NCBI GenBank assembly: GCA_025935435.1
Contig: JAICVH010000123.1
Span: forward strand, 1-6,951
Direction of reading: 5' to 3'
Source of the DNA: Burkholderiales bacterium
Lineage (GTDB): Bacteria > Pseudomonadota > Gammaproteobacteria > Burkholderiales > Casimicrobiaceae
Length of the DNA: 6,951 nt
Part shown: one piece after another, positions 5,764-6,951 of the stretch
Layout: each line of letters starts with the position of its first letter
Position numbering within the stretch: the stretch's first letter is position 1
Translations under genes and position numbers: made by a program
Notes under the pieces: generated by a model
Databases searched by the model: none
Told to the model about the DNA's origin: nothing
The model's input: only the letters and a program-made list of their open reading frames with translations

Positions 5764-6642
5764 ATGTCGTTACTGCGGCTTGTCGCTGCCGTCTGCTTCG
5801 CGCTCACGGCCGCGGGCGCCAGCGCCGCGGACACCGGCATCTATACGATCGCCGAGGGAACGGCGCGTGTTCTGCGCGGCGCGACCTGGTTCAAACTTGC
5901 CGCGGGCGCGCGGGTGGAGGACGAAGACGTCGTCGATCTTCGGGAGAACGCGCAAGTGCAGCTCGAGCTCACCGAGGGCCGAACGATCGGCTTTCTGGGA
6001 CCGGCGAGCGTCCACGTGTCGACGAGCGTGCAAGCCGCCAAGGCGGCAGATGCTGCCGAGGCGCTGGTACAGCGCGGATGGTTCAAGGTTGCCGGAACGG
6101 GAAAGTCGCCGCTGCGCCTGCGCATGGGGACGATGGGCGTGGATGTCGGCGACGCCGTCGTCGTCCTGCATGTTGAGGGCGCAGGCGTCGAACTTTTCGT
6201 CGAATCGGGAACGGTGAAAATCGCGCTGGCCCAGAAGCGCGCCAAATCCGCCGTCTCGCGTGACGTGACGACGGGCGAATTCCTCTCCCGGGCCGGGGAT
6301 CAACCACCGGTATTCGCCGCCCGGCCGCCCGCCGCGTTCGTATCGGCGATGCCGCGCGAATTTCGCGATCGGTTGCCGACGCTTGCCGCACATTTTCCGA
6401 AAGACGTCGAGCTGATGCCGGTGGGTGACGTGACATTGCAGGAAGCGGAGCCGTGGCTCGCGGGTGCAGATCGCAAGTTGTTTCTGAAGCGCTTCACGCC
6501 GCGCCTCGCCGATCCGGCATTCCGGTCGGCGGTGATCGCGCGCGCTTCCGCGTTCCCGGAGTGGGACCGCGTGCTGCGTCCCGAGCGCTACCGGCCGCGT
6601 GACGCGGACGGCACCAATCCGAGCGCCGCCGCGGCGCGCTGA
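5764..6642 (+). CDS. FecR-domain exported protein
   Basis: This 292-residue protein begins with a Sec signal peptide (Arg5, hydrophobic 6-17, cleavage after ASA21) and should be periplasmic. Residues about 27-86 read as the start of a FecR domain: EGTARVLRG, then KLAAGARVEDEDVVDL, then QVQLELTEGRTIGFLGPASVHV. A second part (about 115-165, GWFKVAGTG, RLRMGTMGVDVGDAV and ELFVESGTVKI) fits the end of the domain. About 90 further residues (205-292) hold a Pro/Arg-rich helical tail I do not recognise. Unlike the iron-signalling FecR, it has no N-terminal anti-sigma segment or transmembrane helix. The start is ambiguous: ATG 5731 and TTG 5713 are in frame, but 5764 gives the cleanest signal peptide and avoids the predicted -10 box; no start has a good ribosome site. 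It precedes the sensor gene by 20 bp. Such stand-alone FecR proteins often neighbour cyclases; the exact role is unknown. Confidence 0.82.
   Translation: MSLLRLVAAVCFALTAAGASAADTGIYTIAEGTARVLRGATWFKLAAGARVEDEDVVDLRENAQVQLELTEGRTIGFLGPASVHVSTSVQAAKAADAAEALVQRGWFKVAGTGKSPLRLRMGTMGVDVGDAVVVLHVEGAGVELFVESGTVKIALAQKRAKSAVSRDVTTGEFLSRAGDQPPVFAARPPAAFVSAMPREFRDRLPTLAAHFPKDVELMPVGDVTLQEAEPWLAGADRKLFLKRFTPRLADPAFRSAVIARASAFPEWDRVLRPERYRPRDADGTNPSAAAAR
6623..6637 (+). other. GC hairpin at the end of the FecR-domain gene
   Basis: GCGCCG (6623-6628) and CGGCGC (6632-6637) pair around a 3-base loop just before the stop codon. No T-run follows. It lies in alanine codons (GCC/GCG), so it may be a by-product of composition, or it may lower read-through into the sensor gene. 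Confidence 0.2.
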
Positions 6643-6651
6643 CGCAATTAC

Positions 6652-6657
6652 GAGGTG
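6652..6657 (+). promoter_or_regulatory. Ribosome binding site of the sensor gene
   Basis: GAGGTG lies 5 bp before the ATG at 6663, in the 20-bp gap after the FecR-domain gene. It fixes the sensor start and supports cotranscription. Confidence 0.6.
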
Positions 6658-6662
6658 ACGCA

Positions 6663-6951
6663 ATGAAGCTGATCTGGAAATTCAACCTGGTACTGCTCGG
6701 CATCTTCCTGCTCGGCTTCGCGATCGCGGGGTACGTCTCCTACGGCGTGCTGCAGGCGAACGCGCGCGAGGAAATCGTCCAGAACGCGCGGCTGATGATG
6801 GAGGCCGCACTCGCATCGCGCACGTACACGAACACCCAGGTCAAGCCGCTGCTCGAAACACAGCTCAAGTACACGTTCCTGCCGCAGACGGTGCCCGCAT
6901 ACGCAGCGACCGAGGTCTTCAACGAGATGCGGAAAAAGCATCCGGACTACG
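6663..6951 (+). CDS. Membrane-anchored sensor with DUF3365 (Tll0287-like) domain, 3' end cut off
   Basis: Only 96 codons are visible. Residues about 7-30 are one transmembrane helix (NLVLLGIFLLGFAIAGYVSY) after a short basic start, so the following part should face the periplasm. That part, with NAREEIVQNARLMMEAAL (33-50), VKPLLE (60-65), YTFLPQTVPAYAATEVFNEM (70-89) and KKHPDY, resembles the beginning of the DUF3365/Tll0287-like sensor domain, which in many proteobacterial proteins carries a c-type heme motif and precedes a second helix, HAMP and an output domain such as a cyclase or histidine kinase. These later parts lie beyond the edge and are only inferred. It follows the FecR-domain gene by 20 bp and is surely in the same operon. 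The output domain, and so the real job, cannot be told here. Confidence 0.8.
   Translation, partial: MKLIWKFNLVLLGIFLLGFAIAGYVSYGVLQANAREEIVQNARLMMEAALASRTYTNTQVKPLLETQLKYTFLPQTVPAYAATEVFNEMRKKHPDY

Noticed and set aside
5598..5840. N-terminal extension of the cyclase frame by 81 residues
   Set aside because: It would overlap the divergent promoter region and the start of the FecR-domain gene; the sequence lacks a domain and the cyclase fold starts right after the ATG at 5597.
5770..6663. 297-codon minus-strand frame opposite the FecR-domain gene
   Set aside because: It is rich in Arg and His with no domain, and the plus strand has a signal peptide, a FecR domain and an operon partner.
1..6951. 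CRISPR arrays, tRNA genes, insertion-sequence ends or long direct repeats
   Set aside because: I saw no regularly spaced repeats, cloverleaf sequence, transposase motif or long terminal repeats when reading both strands; only short GC-rich dyads were found.

Overview
The window looks like chromosomal DNA from a high-GC Gram-negative bacterium, most likely a betaproteobacterium close to the Burkholderiales. The reasons are strong GC bias at third codon positions, a Burkholderiales-like branched-chain amino-acid-type binding protein, an FHA-cyclase beside a FecR-domain gene and a DUF3365-type sensor, and Sec signal peptides on the exported proteins. This is inference from gene content. I saw no rRNA, tRNA, CRISPR array, insertion sequence or prophage gene.

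Layout. (1) At the left edge, a small conserved protein of unknown function reads leftward and its end is cut off (3-347). (2) A 226-bp divergent spacer with a dyad separates it from a rightward gene for a stand-alone LigD-type primase-polymerase (574-1482), an enzyme family used in bacterial non-homologous end joining. (3) This gene converges, with a 24-bp gap, on a leftward four-gene run: adenylate cyclase with an FHA domain (4707-5597), cytochrome P450 (3481-4704), periplasmic binding protein (2274-3425) and alpha/beta hydrolase (1507-2277). Gaps in this run are 2 bp, 55 bp and a 4-bp ATGA overlap, so it reads as one transcription unit. (4) From the other side of a 166-bp divergent promoter region, a FecR-domain exported protein (5764-6642) and a membrane-anchored sensor (6663 to the right edge) run rightward as a second operon.

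How they may work together. The cyclase-FHA gene and the FecR/sensor pair share one promoter region and look like a signalling module: an envelope or periplasmic sensor on one side, and a soluble cAMP synthase with a phospho-threonine reader on the other. The P450, binding protein and hydrolase downstream of the cyclase look like an uptake-and-oxidation cassette for a small organic compound, but the window has no permease, ATPase, ferredoxin or reductase, so these partners must be supplied elsewhere. The LigD-polymerase gene and the left-edge gene appear unrelated to this module.

Nothing here is clearly a new defence or mobile system. The most unusual points are the stand-alone end-joining polymerase and the close coupling of a cyclase-FHA gene to a P450 and a binding-protein gene.
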